Position numbers and translations under genes: made by a program. A stretch of DNA of 64,000 bases, from assembly GCA_905215325.1 (NCBI GenBank), contig CAJMPP010000001.1, forward strand, positions 1 to 64,000, read 5' to 3'. Under the pieces are notes generated by a model. It saw nothing but the letters and a program-made list of their open reading frames with translations, did not search any database and was not told the origin of the DNA. Below, piece by piece: positions 1 to 8,242 of this stretch. The stretch comes from an uncultured bacterium (GTDB lineage Bacteria > Actinomycetota > Coriobacteriia > Coriobacteriales > Eggerthellaceae). The stretch's first letter is position 1; the number at the start of each line of letters is the position of its first letter.

Positions 1-490
1 GGCGGCTCATCTCGGCACCGCCGAGACGGCCGGCGCACTGGATGCGGATGCCCTTGGCACCGGACTTGCGGGCGGACTGCACGGCCTTGCGCATGGCGCG
101 ACGGAAAGCGACGCGGCCCTCGAGCTGCTCGGCAACGGACTGGGCGATGAGGTTGGCGTCCAGCTCGGGGCGCTTGACCTCGACGACCTCGATGTTGACC
201 GGGCCGTTGGCGACCTTCTCGAGCTTCTTGCGCAGAGCGTCGATCTCGGCGCCCTTCTTGCCGATCACGACACCCGGGCGAGCCGTGGTGACAATGACCT
301 TGATCTTGTCGCCTGCGCGCTCGATCTCGACCTTGGAGACGGCGGCACGGGCCAGCTGCTTGTCCAGGAACTTCCTAATGGCCAAGTCGTTTGCCAGGTT
401 CTGGGCGTAATCCTTGTCGGCGTACCAACGGCTGCGCCACTCTTCGGTGATACCGAGGCGGAACCCGGTAGGGCTTACCTTCTGACCCAT
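1..490 (-). CDS. rpsC: 30S ribosomal protein S3 (C-terminus outside window)
   Basis: Small-subunit head protein that lines the mRNA entry channel. The visible 163 codons start at ATG 490 (MGQKVSPTGF) and include the KH-domain GKKG loop at residues 77-80. The reading frame runs off the window edge, so the C-terminal domain is not seen. It begins 5 nt after rplV stops, behind a GAGGAGG-type ribosome binding site, so it is a co-transcribed S10-operon gene. The identity is certain; only completeness is limited. Confidence 0.97.
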   Translation of the reverse strand, partial: MGQKVSPTGFRLGITEEWRSRWYADKDYAQNLANDLAIRKFLDKQLARAAVSKVEIERAGDKIKVIVTTARPGVVIGKKGAEIDALRKKLEKVANGPVNIEVVEVKRPELDANLIAQSVAEQLEGRVAFRRAMRKAVQSARKSGAKGIRIQCAGRLGGAEMSR

Positions 491-495
491 AGACT

Positions 496-837
496 TTATG
501 CCTCCTCTCGCGGAGCGACGATGATGGTGATGTGGCAGGTGCGCTTGCGGATGCGCGAAGCGGAACCCTTAGCGCGGGGACGGATGCGCTTGAGCGTGGG
601 GCCCTCATCGACGAAGGCGGTCTTCACGACCAGCGTCTCCGGACGCACATGATGCTGGTACTCAGCGTTTGCCACAGCGGAGTTCAGCGTCTTCTCGACA
701 ACCTCGGCGGCTGCGCGATTGGTGAACATCAAGATCTCACGAGCAGCCGGAACGGACTTGCCGCGGATCAGGTCGACGACGATGCGTGCCTTGCGGGGCG
801 ACATGCGCACGGTGCGTGCGATTGCTTTAGCTTCCAT
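496..837 (-). CDS. rplV: 50S ribosomal protein L22
   Basis: Large-subunit protein whose extended beta-hairpin lines the nascent-peptide exit tunnel. It has 113 residues, normal for the family. The start MEAKAIARTVRMSPRKAR is typical, and the basic hairpin lies near residues 80-100 (LKRIRPRAKGSASRIRKR). It sits between rpsS (13 nt upstream) and rpsC (5 nt downstream) in the conserved S10-operon order. Changes in the hairpin affect macrolide binding in other bacteria; nothing here looks abnormal. Confidence 0.98.
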   Translation of the reverse strand: MEAKAIARTVRMSPRKARIVVDLIRGKSVPAAREILMFTNRAAAEVVEKTLNSAVANAEYQHHVRPETLVVKTAFVDEGPTLKRIRPRAKGSASRIRKRTCHITIIVAPREEA

Positions 838-850
838 GATTCACCCCTTC

Positions 851-1123
851 TTATCGCTTCTTCTTGTCGGCTGCGTGACCCTTGAAGGTACGCGTGGGGG
901 CGAACTCGCCCAGCTTGTGACCGACCATGGACTCGGTAACGTAAACCGGCACGTGCTTGCGACCGTCGTGCACCGCGATGGTGTGGCCCACCATTTCGGG
1001 GAAGATGGTGCTGGCACGGGACCAGGTCTTGATGACGTTCTTTTCGCCGGCCGCGTTCATCTTCTCGATGCGATCAAGAAGGCGAGGCTCAACGAAAGGA
1101 CCCTTCTTCAAACTTCTGCTCAC
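851..1123 (-). CDS. rpsS: 30S ribosomal protein S19
   Basis: Small-subunit head protein that binds 16S rRNA with S13. It has 90 residues with the signature start MSRSLKKGPFVEPRLL and the conserved region GHKLGEFAPTRTFKGH near residues 69-84. It lies 22 nt after rplB and 13 nt before rplV, consistent with one polycistronic message driven from the rplB promoter. Confidence 0.98.
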   Translation of the reverse strand: MSRSLKKGPFVEPRLLDRIEKMNAAGEKNVIKTWSRASTIFPEMVGHTIAVHDGRKHVPVYVTESMVGHKLGEFAPTRTFKGHAADKKKR

Positions 1124-1145
1124 TATTACTCCTTAACGCTTAGCG

Positions 1146-1976
1146 CTACTTCTTGCGACGGCGAATGATCAGGCGGCTAGAGGCCTTCTTCGGGTTGCGC
1201 GTACGATGACCCTTGGTCGGAACGCCCCAGGGGCTGACAGGGTGACGGCCAGAAGTCTTGTTCTTGCCTTCGCCACCGCCGTGGGGATGGTCCACAGGGT
1301 TCATGACGGTACCGCGAACCGTCGGGCGGATGCCACGCCAACGATTACGGCCGGCCTTGCCGATCGTGATGTTGGAGTGCTCGGCGTTACCGACCTCGCC
1401 GATGGTGGCGCGGCAGGTGAGCAGCACGCGGCGCATTTCGGAGGAGGGCATGCGCAGGATGGCGTACTTGCCTTCCTTGCCCATCAGCTGGATGCTCGTG
1501 CCGGCGGAGCGGGCAAGCGCGGCGCCACGGCCGGGCTGCAGCTCGACAGCGTGGATGAGCGTACCGACGGGGATGCAGGACAGCGGCATGGCGTTGCCGG
1601 GCTTGATGTCCACATCGGTGCCGCTAACGATCATGTCGCCGACCTTCAGGCCCTTCGGGTGAAGGATGTAGCGCTTCTCGCCGTCAACGTAGTGCAGCAG
1701 AGCGATACGAGCGGAGCGGTTCGGGTCGTACTCGATGGTAGCGACCTTTGCAGGCACGCCGTCCTTGTTGCGCTTGAAGTCGATGATGCGGTAACGACGC
1801 TTCACGCCGCCGCCCTGGTGACGGACGGTGATGTGACCGTGGTTGTTGCGACCCGCCTTCTTGTTCAGCGGCGCAAGCAGGGACTTTTCCGGCTTGTCGC
1901 AGGTGATTTCGGCCTTGTCCGAAACCGTCTGGAAGCGACGACCGGGGCTAGTCGGCCTGTACTGTTTGACTCCCAT
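1146..1976 (-). CDS. rplB: 50S ribosomal protein L2
   Basis: Core 23S rRNA-binding protein needed for subunit association and peptidyl-transferase assembly. The chosen ATG at 1976 gives MGVKQYRPTSPGRR and 276 residues, the family norm, with GAAAGG 6 nt upstream. A longer in-frame extension to 2009 is ignored. The conserved HPHGGGEGK motif, containing the histidine important for peptidyl transfer, is present near residue 228. Usually rpsJ, rplC, rplD and rplW precede this gene; here the next gene upstream is rhaM, so rplB heads the transcript. Confidence 0.98.
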   Translation of the reverse strand: MGVKQYRPTSPGRRFQTVSDKAEITCDKPEKSLLAPLNKKAGRNNHGHITVRHQGGGVKRRYRIIDFKRNKDGVPAKVATIEYDPNRSARIALLHYVDGEKRYILHPKGLKVGDMIVSGTDVDIKPGNAMPLSCIPVGTLIHAVELQPGRGAALARSAGTSIQLMGKEGKYAILRMPSSEMRRVLLTCRATIGEVGNAEHSNITIGKAGRNRWRGIRPTVRGTVMNPVDHPHGGGEGKNKTSGRHPVSPWGVPTKGHRTRNPKKASSRLIIRRRKK

Positions 1977-2147
1977 TTCAAACCTTTCGATCTGGATTTC
2001 CGCTCGCATGCCTCACCATGCACCGGAGATCCTTCCTACAGATGTGGATATGGCGATTGCCCAAGCATGCTCGTTTGAGGCCGAACGCACCGACTCCGTC
2101 AATCCACGCGCCCGGGTGTATCCATAAGTCACCAGACGCAACTTGAT

Positions 2148-2176
2148 ATTATACGAGCCTGAATGTGCGGTTTCAA
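2148..2176 (-). promoter_or_regulatory. Sigma-70 type promoter for the rplB operon
   Basis: On the minus strand, -35 TTGAAA (2171-2176) and -10 TATAAT (2148-2153) are separated by exactly 17 nt. The predicted start near 2141 leaves a leader of about 165 nt before rplB. The match is close to consensus, as expected for ribosomal genes. The leader contains no convincing ORF and could hold an autoregulatory structure. Confidence 0.85.
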
Positions 2177-2199
2177 GAAAAACCTGCCTGAACGATTCG

Positions 2200-2234
2200 C
2201 GCCCACAACCTGCACACAAGCCAGGTTGCGGGCG
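2200..2234 (-). terminator. Stem-loop downstream of rhaM
   Basis: Inverted repeat CGCCCACAACCTG / CAGGTTGCGGGCG: 13-bp stem with one mismatch and a 9-nt loop. It lies 75 nt beyond the rhaM stop and just upstream of the rplB promoter. A T-rich stretch occurs about 20 nt further on, so termination is plausible but not canonical. Confidence 0.5.
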
Positions 2235-2308
2235 CTTACCTATTGATATGGAGAGGGTCTTGCGGAATTCCCTCTATCTCCATTTCGGCAATGCTGCCGA
2301 GGCGTGCG

Positions 2309-2650
2309 CTAATCCAGATGGAACGCGCACGGCAGGTCGACGCTTACCGGCGAGTTATCGGCGTTGGTCTCCATGACGCTGGCCATGAAGTCCCACCACT
2401 TCCGGCAAATCTCGGTCTCCGCCGATTCCGCGTAACGCTCGGGATCGTCGAGCTCGATGTAGCCGAACAGGATGTCGGTCTCCTCATCGATGAAGATGCT
2501 GTAGTTGTGCCCGCCGTACTCGTGGAGCATGTCGGCCATCTCGGGCCACAGCTCGTTGTGGCGGCGTTCGTACTCCTCGGCAAACCCGGGATACAGCTTC
2601 ATCTTGAAGCCGCTGATGGTGCGGCCTTCTGCGGTTTTACGTACGGTCAT
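2309..2650 (-). CDS. rhaM: L-rhamnose mutarotase
   Basis: Interconverts alpha- and beta-L-rhamnose so that RhaA receives its preferred anomer. It has 113 residues (family about 104) and the diagnostic stretch FKMKLYPGFAEEYERRHNEL near residues 16-35, plus NYSIFIDEETDILFGYIE. It is the last gene of the rhamnose cluster. A hairpin at 2905-2933 separates it from the permease gene, so it may also have its own promoter in the 290-nt gap. The start is preceded by GGAAAGGA-like sequence. Confidence 0.93.
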   Translation of the reverse strand: MTVRKTAEGRTISGFKMKLYPGFAEEYERRHNELWPEMADMLHEYGGHNYSIFIDEETDILFGYIELDDPERYAESAETEICRKWWDFMASVMETNADNSPVSVDLPCAFHLD

Positions 2651-2814
2651 CGCCTATTCCTTTCGTTATTGTTGCGGATATGGGCACGCAGTCGCGCATG
2701 GACCCGGGATTGCCCGCCTCTTGTGCGCACCGCGTGTACGCGCTACGAAACGCAGCATGCCGGAGCTTGCGGCAGCGCCGGGATGGGCGGCAGGCTGCGG
2801 ACCCCCTGCCCTAC

Positions 2815-2830
2815 GGGCGCATATGCGCCC
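2815..2830. repeat. 16-bp perfect palindrome upstream of rhaM
   Basis: GGGCGCATATGCGCCC in the 292-nt gap between the permease and rhaM genes. It could be an operator for rhaM or a small stem-loop. The remainder of this gap shows no supported gene. Confidence 0.4.
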
Positions 2831-2904
2831 TAAAACGATGGCACCTCCGGCACGGTTGCACAGGACACGTCCTTCCCTACCGACGCATACGCACCGCGAA
2901 ACGC

Positions 2905-2933
2905 GCATGCCCGGGCGGTGCGCCCGGGCATGC
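2905..2933 (-). terminator. Stem-loop after the rhamnose permease gene
   Basis: Perfect 13-bp stem GCATGCCCGGGCG / CGCCCGGGCATGC with a 3-nt loop, 10 nt past the permease stop. On the minus strand it is followed by GCGTTTCG. It probably terminates or attenuates the rhaBAD-permease message before rhaM. Confidence 0.6.
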
Positions 2934-2942
2934 ATGAAAACG

Positions 2943-4310
2943 TTACTGCAGCTTGCCGTAACGCTCTTCCGTGATCTGGTCGAGCGTCTTGCCCTGCGTG
3001 TCCGGGCACCACGCCACGCCGACCACGAGGGACACCACCAGCACCGCGCACATGATGAGCGCCGCCGGGAAGAACCCGGCGGGGTTGGTGGAGATGTCGC
3101 CCATGATGGCGCCGACGCCTACGAGCGACCAGATGCCGAGCGCCGCGCGCACCAGGAAGAACATGATGCCCTGCGCGCCGCCGCGATAGCGCGTCGGGAA
3201 CAGCTCGGTGCCCCACAGCGCGTAGAAGCACTGGGCCGAGAAGCCGGCCGAAACGCCCCACAGGATGACGTAGGCCCACAGGCACCAGCCCATGGAATCG
3301 GTGGTGCCGTTGTTGAGCGCCGCGCCGAAGATGGCGATGCATACCCACGAGGCCAGCGCCAACAGCGCCGAGGCGCCGAACAGCACGCGATGCGGCACCT
3401 TGTCGCCCAGCTTGGAGAACACCGCCAGCGAGCAGACGGCCACGAGCACCCATTGCACCACGCCTAGCAGGCTCTGCCCCACCGAGTCCAGGTTACCGGC
3501 TGCGGCATACAGATACGGCATGAACTGGCCGTTGGTGCCCGCCGCCAGGTTCCACGTCAGGTATACGGCCACCAGGAACACGATGGTCTTGACGTTGACG
3601 GGGTTCTTCAGCGCGTTGGCCATCATGCGGCCGAAGGACTCGTGCTCGCCCGTCTCGTTGCGCTTCTCCGCCCAATCCTTGGACTCCTGCAGCTGGCGCT
3701 GCAGGTTCCATGCGACAAGGGCCACCACAAGCAGCACCAGGAACAGGATGCGCGTGGACAGCAGGCCGTCGAAGGGACCGTAGGTACCGGCGGGCAGCAG
3801 CGTCTTGCCGTCAGCCGCGAAACCGGGGAGCGCGAACGACAGGGCCAAGGACAGAAGGAAGATGATGGCCGGCCCGCAGCTCCATGCGAACTGGCTGATG
3901 CCGATGTTGGCGGCGCGCTTGGTGGACGTGGACGTTTCGGAAATGTAGCTCCACGAAGCGGGGACGCCCGCTCCCACCGACAGACCGGAGAGCACCACGC
4001 CCACCACCACCATGGGCAGGTTCATAGCGCACATGGCGATGGCCACGCCGATAGCGTATACCAGCAGGTTATAACGGTAGATGATGGTGCGACCGTACTT
4101 GTCGGTCAGAAATCCGCCGATGAGCGCGCCGACGGCCGCCCCGAACGCGTTCGCGCCGATGGCGCCCAGGATAGAGGTCCACATCGAGCCGAAACCGAAT
4201 GCGGCGGCCCACGCCGTCAGCGCCACCGACGACGCCACGATGCACCCGGAATCCAGGAAGTTCGTCAACGACACCGCGATGGTGCCCTTGCGCTCCTGAG
4301 ACATTGCCAT
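2943..4310 (-). CDS. MFS sugar transporter, probable L-rhamnose permease
   Basis: Inner-membrane major-facilitator carrier of 455 residues with about 12 membrane segments. The sugar-porter loop motif GGFLTDKYGRTIIYR lies between segments 2 and 3. ATG 4310 is preferred over GTG 4328 because GAAAGG lies 9 nt upstream of it. The gene sits 42 nt after rhaD inside the rhamnose operon, so rhamnose (or a rhamnoside) is the likely substrate. That is inferred from context; it is not an RhaT-family protein. It is followed by a strong hairpin. Confidence 0.88.
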   Translation of the reverse strand: MAMSQERKGTIAVSLTNFLDSGCIVASSVALTAWAAAFGFGSMWTSILGAIGANAFGAAVGALIGGFLTDKYGRTIIYRYNLLVYAIGVAIAMCAMNLPMVVVGVVLSGLSVGAGVPASWSYISETSTSTKRAANIGISQFAWSCGPAIIFLLSLALSFALPGFAADGKTLLPAGTYGPFDGLLSTRILFLVLLVVALVAWNLQRQLQESKDWAEKRNETGEHESFGRMMANALKNPVNVKTIVFLVAVYLTWNLAAGTNGQFMPYLYAAAGNLDSVGQSLLGVVQWVLVAVCSLAVFSKLGDKVPHRVLFGASALLALASWVCIAIFGAALNNGTTDSMGWCLWAYVILWGVSAGFSAQCFYALWGTELFPTRYRGGAQGIMFFLVRAALGIWSLVGVGAIMGDISTNPAGFFPAALIMCAVLVVSLVVGVAWCPDTQGKTLDQITEERYGKLQ

Positions 4311-4352
4311 GATCGATTCGCCTTTCACTTGTTCCTATGGCCGGCAACTGCG

Positions 4353-5291
4353 CTAGTCCAGGAAGCTATCGTTGATGTCGAGTTTGAAATCGCGGGCGAT
4401 GGCGCGCAGGCCGTCGTCGGTGATGGTGTTGAGGAACTCGTCGCTGCCGCCGTTGAGCATACGCGCCTCGGCGTAGATGGCCGCCGCCTTCTCGATGGTG
4501 TGCATAAGGCCGAACGCCGTGTCGAAATCAGGGCCGGACACGAACAGCCCATGCTGCGCCCAGATAGCGGCATCGTAGGTTTTCATGAGCTCGCAGGTGG
4601 CCTGCGCGATCTCGGAGCCGCCCGGGACCATCCACGGCACGACGCCTACGCCCTTCGGGAACACCACGATGCACTCGGTCATGGCCTTCCACAGGGCGCG
4701 CGTGATGGTGCGCGCATCGAGCGGCATAACGAACGACAGCGCGATGACGTTCTGCGGATGGGCATGGTAGATCACACGGCATGCACCATCGGTGGCGGCC
4801 ACGCGGACGCTATGGTTCATGAAGTGCGTGGGGAACTCGCTGGTGGGAACGCCGCCGTTCTTCAGGCCCCACACGATACGCCACGCATCGCCGGCGTCGT
4901 TGATCTCGACGATGCCCACGTTGGCCGCAGGGTCGAGCTGCACGTTGCGCATGTAACGGCCCGAGCCGGTGGTGGCGAAGAACGCCCCGCGCAGGTTGTC
5001 GGCCTGCACGCCCATGGACACCCAGCTGGAGGGGTTGTCATAGAAGAACGGGCGGCATGCGCCAACCTGTTCGTCGGTCAGGCGATATGTAAGGTTGCCG
5101 CCGTTGCGCTCGTGCCAGCCCTGGTCCCAGCCGTCGGTGCACAGGCGCACGAACGCCTTCATGAACGGCTGCTGCTCCACGGCCACGCCCGAAACGGCGC
5201 CCTTGGCAACGGTGACGCCCTTGTCGAGCACGCCTTGCGCGGCCTGCGCGCCACGGCCCAGCACGTCCTGGGCGCTATCCAAAATTCCCAT
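4353..5291 (-). CDS. rhaD: Rhamnulose-1-phosphate aldolase with N-terminal amphipathic extension
   Basis: Class II zinc aldolase cleaving L-rhamnulose-1-phosphate to DHAP and L-lactaldehyde. It has 312 residues against about 274 for typical RhaD. Catalytic-site features include ERNGGNLTYR (61-70), the zinc ligands in YHAHPQN, and the third histidine in WAQHGLF. The extra 40 N-terminal residues are Ala/Gly/Val-rich and contain two consecutive 11-residue repeats (VLGRGAQAAQG at 10-20, VLDKGVTVAKG at 21-31), suggesting an amphipathic helix for membrane or shell docking. Assigned with rhaA and rhaB upstream and a permease downstream. Confidence 0.94.
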   Translation of the reverse strand: MGILDSAQDVLGRGAQAAQGVLDKGVTVAKGAVSGVAVEQQPFMKAFVRLCTDGWDQGWHERNGGNLTYRLTDEQVGACRPFFYDNPSSWVSMGVQADNLRGAFFATTGSGRYMRNVQLDPAANVGIVEINDAGDAWRIVWGLKNGGVPTSEFPTHFMNHSVRVAATDGACRVIYHAHPQNVIALSFVMPLDARTITRALWKAMTECIVVFPKGVGVVPWMVPGGSEIAQATCELMKTYDAAIWAQHGLFVSGPDFDTAFGLMHTIEKAAAIYAEARMLNGGSDEFLNTITDDGLRAIARDFKLDINDSFLD

Positions 5292-5336
5292 GTTCCTGCC
5301 TTTCCATCATGCGCCGGAAACTACGGCGCGGATTGA

Positions 5337-5365
5337 GCGGGCGCGGATGTGCTTTCCGCGCCCGC
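5337..5365. repeat. Intercistronic stem-loop between rhaA and rhaD
   Basis: 11-bp perfect stem GCGGGCGCGGA / TCCGCGCCCGC with a 7-nt loop in the 109-nt rhaA-rhaD gap. There is no T-tract, so an mRNA-stabilising or processing element is more likely than a terminator. Confidence 0.5.
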
Positions 5366-5400
5366 CGCTTGCTCTTCATTGAACGTAAAGGGCCGTCCGT

Positions 5401-6660
5401 CTACGCGCGACCGGAGAGCACCTCGTCCTCATAAGCCTTGATGGGAGCCCACAGCCCGCCATCGGTCGGCACGCCCTCGCGACGGCAGTACTCGTCCCAC
5501 ACGGCACCGAACGGCATGGTCTTGAACTGCTCGGTGACGACCATCTTCTCGGAGAAGCGATACGTATCCTGCAGCTCCTTGAGACGCTCGACAGGCTGCA
5601 GCAGCTCGAACAGCAGGCTCTTCTCCATGGCACGGGTGCCGGTCGCCCAGGCGCCGATGCGGTTGATGGACGCGTCGAAGAAGTCGAGGCCGATGATGAC
5701 CTTGTCCCAGCCGCCCGGGCAGCGCACGATCTCGCCGGCGATCTCCTTGATGTCGTCATCGAACAACACCACGTGGTCGGAGTCCCAGTGCATGGAGCGG
5801 GTGACGTGCAGCGGCACATACGGGAAGAACAGCAGCAAGCTGGAGAGCTTGTCGGCGATGTTCTCCATGGGGTTGAAGTGGCCGGCGTCGATGAGCACCA
5901 CGTGGTTACCGCCCTTCTTCGCGGCATAGGACACGTAGAACTCCTGGTTGCCGGTGGTGAAGCCCTCGACGCCGATGCCGAAGACCTTTTGCTCCATAGC
6001 GTCGATGACGTGCGGCGTGTCGAAGGAGTAGATCTCGTCGAGCGCATCGCGCAGGCGCTCGCGCATGCCGAAGCGATCGGCCGGGTAGTCCTTCAGGCCG
6101 TCGGGGATCCAGAAGTTGTTGAGCACCATGTCGTCAAGCTCCTCGCCGATGCGCTCGGCGATCTTGCGGCATGCGATGCAGTGGCGGATCCAGAAGTCGC
6201 GCACGTCCTTATCAGGAGAGGACACCGTCAGGCCCTCCTTGACCATGGGATGGCTGAACAGCGTGGGGTTGAAGTCGATGCCGTAGCCGTGCTCCTTCGC
6301 CCATGCCACCCAGGGCTCGAAGTGCTTGTACTCGATCTGGTCGCGGTCGACCCAGGGGTTCTCATCGGTGAAGATGGCATAGCTGGCGTGCAGGTTGATG
6401 CGCTTCTTACCGGGGATGAGGCTGCACGCCTTCTCGAAGTCGGCCGTCAGCTCCTCGAAGGTGCGGGCGCGGCCCGGGTAGTTGCCCGTGGTCATGATGC
6501 CGCCGGAGGCCGCGTTGTCCTTCTGGTCGAAACCCATGACATCGTCGCCTTGCCAGCAGTTGACGGAGATCGCCTTGCCTGCCAGCTTCGCCAGGACCGC
6601 CTCGGTGTCGATGCCCTCGGCAGCGTATGCCTCGCGTGCCAGTTCGTAAGCTGTGCTCAT
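5401..6660 (-). CDS. rhaA: L-rhamnose isomerase
   Basis: Metal-dependent isomerase converting L-rhamnose to L-rhamnulose. ATG 6660 (MSTAYELAREAYAAEGID) gives 419 residues, exactly the family length, and has AGGAG 6 nt upstream; the longer in-frame stretch is untranslated leader. Hallmarks include SVNCWQGDDV near residue 28 and the metal-binding region LIDAGHFNPMENIADKLSS. It lies between rhaB and rhaD in transcription order. Confidence 0.97.
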   Translation of the reverse strand: MSTAYELAREAYAAEGIDTEAVLAKLAGKAISVNCWQGDDVMGFDQKDNAASGGIMTTGNYPGRARTFEELTADFEKACSLIPGKKRINLHASYAIFTDENPWVDRDQIEYKHFEPWVAWAKEHGYGIDFNPTLFSHPMVKEGLTVSSPDKDVRDFWIRHCIACRKIAERIGEELDDMVLNNFWIPDGLKDYPADRFGMRERLRDALDEIYSFDTPHVIDAMEQKVFGIGVEGFTTGNQEFYVSYAAKKGGNHVVLIDAGHFNPMENIADKLSSLLLFFPYVPLHVTRSMHWDSDHVVLFDDDIKEIAGEIVRCPGGWDKVIIGLDFFDASINRIGAWATGTRAMEKSLLFELLQPVERLKELQDTYRFSEKMVVTEQFKTMPFGAVWDEYCRREGVPTDGGLWAPIKAYEDEVLSGRA

Positions 6661-6763
6661 GTGCGCTCCTATCTTGGATGAATTGCTATGTTCAAGCCGC
6701 GATGCGGCGGTGAACCGATTCGGATGCGCAGAGCCGACGCGCGGCGGGCCCTGCGCGTACGGG

Positions 6764-8242
6764 TTATTCAGGTTGGTATTCCACCACGTCGAACGATCCG
6801 CGGATGGCCTCTCGCGCCTCGTCAAGATCGGCGAAGACGCCGTCGCCGATCATCTGCACCATAAGGTTGCCCAGGCTGGTGCCCTCGATGGGGCCGGCGA
6901 ACACGGGGATGCCGCAAGCACGGGCCGTCAGCTCGTTGAGGTAGATGTCCTGGCATCCCCCGCCGACGATGTTGATGGAGGTGTACGTGCGGCCGGTCAG
7001 CGCCGACAGCTCGTTGATGGAATCAGCGTAGCAGCCGGTCAGGCTCTCGTATACGCAGCGCATCAACTCGCCGACAGTGTCCGGCACGGGCTGGCCCGTC
7101 TCGCGGCAGGCGGCCTTGATCTCCTCGATCATGGAATCGGGGGCCAGGAAGCGGTCGTCGTTGACGTTGACGTGCGGGACGGGGGCGTCGGGATGCAGCT
7201 TCTGCTCGGCGCGCGCAGCATCCGCCAGCTCGCCGAAGCCGATCTCCTTGGCGGCGCGCTTGAGCTGGGCGCCCTTGCCGGCGACGTAGCTGACGCCGTT
7301 GAGCTCGCGGCGAATGGACTGGATCATCCACAAACCCATGATGTTCTTCAAGAAGCGGAAGCGCTTCAGATAGCCGCCCTCGTTCGTGAAGTTCTGGTAC
7401 CTGCTGGCATCGGAGGTGATGGGGCCCTCGTGCTCCACGCCGAGCAGGCTCCACGTGCCGCTTGAGAGGTAGACGGCCTGCGCGTCGCGCGCGGGCACCG
7501 CCAGAAACGCCGAGCCCGTGTCATGCGTGGCGGGCAGCATCACCTGCGCATCGAAGCCCACACGCTGCTGCACCTCGGGCGCGAACCCTCCTACCACCGT
7601 GCCGGGCATGGCGATGTCGCCGAACAGGCGCGCGGGAGTCTCCGCCGCCTCGAGCGCGAACGCATCCCACGTGCAGGTACGGGCGTTGACGAGGTTCGTG
7701 GTGGTAGCGTTGGTGTATTCGTTGACCATATTGCCCGTGAGCAGGTAGTTCAGGTATTCGGGAACCATGAGGAAACGGTCGGCCGCCTCAAGCTCCTCGG
7801 GGTGCTCGCGCGAGAGCGCCGCAAGCTGATAGACCGTGTTGAACGCTTGACGCTGGATACCCGTGGCGCGATAGAGCCTCTCCAGGCCGATGCCCGCATC
7901 CACATCGACCGCGACGTCGTTGGTGCGCGCATCGCGATACGCCACCGCGTCGCCGACGAGCCGACCCTGCGCATCGACCAAGACGAAGTCGACGCCCCAG
8001 GTGTCGATGCCGATCGTCTCGGGAATCTTGCCGGCTTTCCGGCATTTCTCCAGGCCGATCAGGATGTTCTCCCAAATCATGTCGATATCCCAGCAATCGT
8101 GCCCGCGGCGGCGCACCTGCACGTTGTCGAAGCGGTGCACCTCCTCGAGCTCGATGATGCCGTTGCCGTTCACGCTACCGAGCACGTGGCGCCCGCTCGA
8201 CGCCCCGATGTCGATGGCAAGGTAGTAACGCTGCTGCGGCAT
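6764..8242 (-). CDS. rhaB: Rhamnulokinase
   Basis: FGGY-family kinase phosphorylating L-rhamnulose at O1 with ATP. It has 492 residues. The N-terminal phosphate loop AIDIGASSGRHVLG and the C-terminal nucleotide site NIVGGGCQDIYLNEL are both present. The start ATG overlaps the pyk stop by one base (TAATG), with GGGAGG inside the end of pyk as ribosome binding site. Translation is therefore probably coupled to pyruvate kinase. No rhamnose regulator (RhaS/RhaR or DeoR type) is visible in the window. Confidence 0.97.
   Translation of the reverse strand: MPQQRYYLAIDIGASSGRHVLGSVNGNGIIELEEVHRFDNVQVRRRGHDCWDIDMIWENILIGLEKCRKAGKIPETIGIDTWGVDFVLVDAQGRLVGDAVAYRDARTNDVAVDVDAGIGLERLYRATGIQRQAFNTVYQLAALSREHPEELEAADRFLMVPEYLNYLLTGNMVNEYTNATTTNLVNARTCTWDAFALEAAETPARLFGDIAMPGTVVGGFAPEVQQRVGFDAQVMLPATHDTGSAFLAVPARDAQAVYLSSGTWSLLGVEHEGPITSDASRYQNFTNEGGYLKRFRFLKNIMGLWMIQSIRRELNGVSYVAGKGAQLKRAAKEIGFGELADAARAEQKLHPDAPVPHVNVNDDRFLAPDSMIEEIKAACRETGQPVPDTVGELMRCVYESLTGCYADSINELSALTGRTYTSINIVGGGCQDIYLNELTARACGIPVFAGPIEGTSLGNLMVQMIGDGVFADLDEAREAIRGSFDVVEYQPE

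Noticed and set aside
2013..2219. 68-codon minus-strand ORF upstream of rplB
   Set aside because: It spans the rplB promoter and lies mostly in the leader; no ribosome binding site or protein-like composition.
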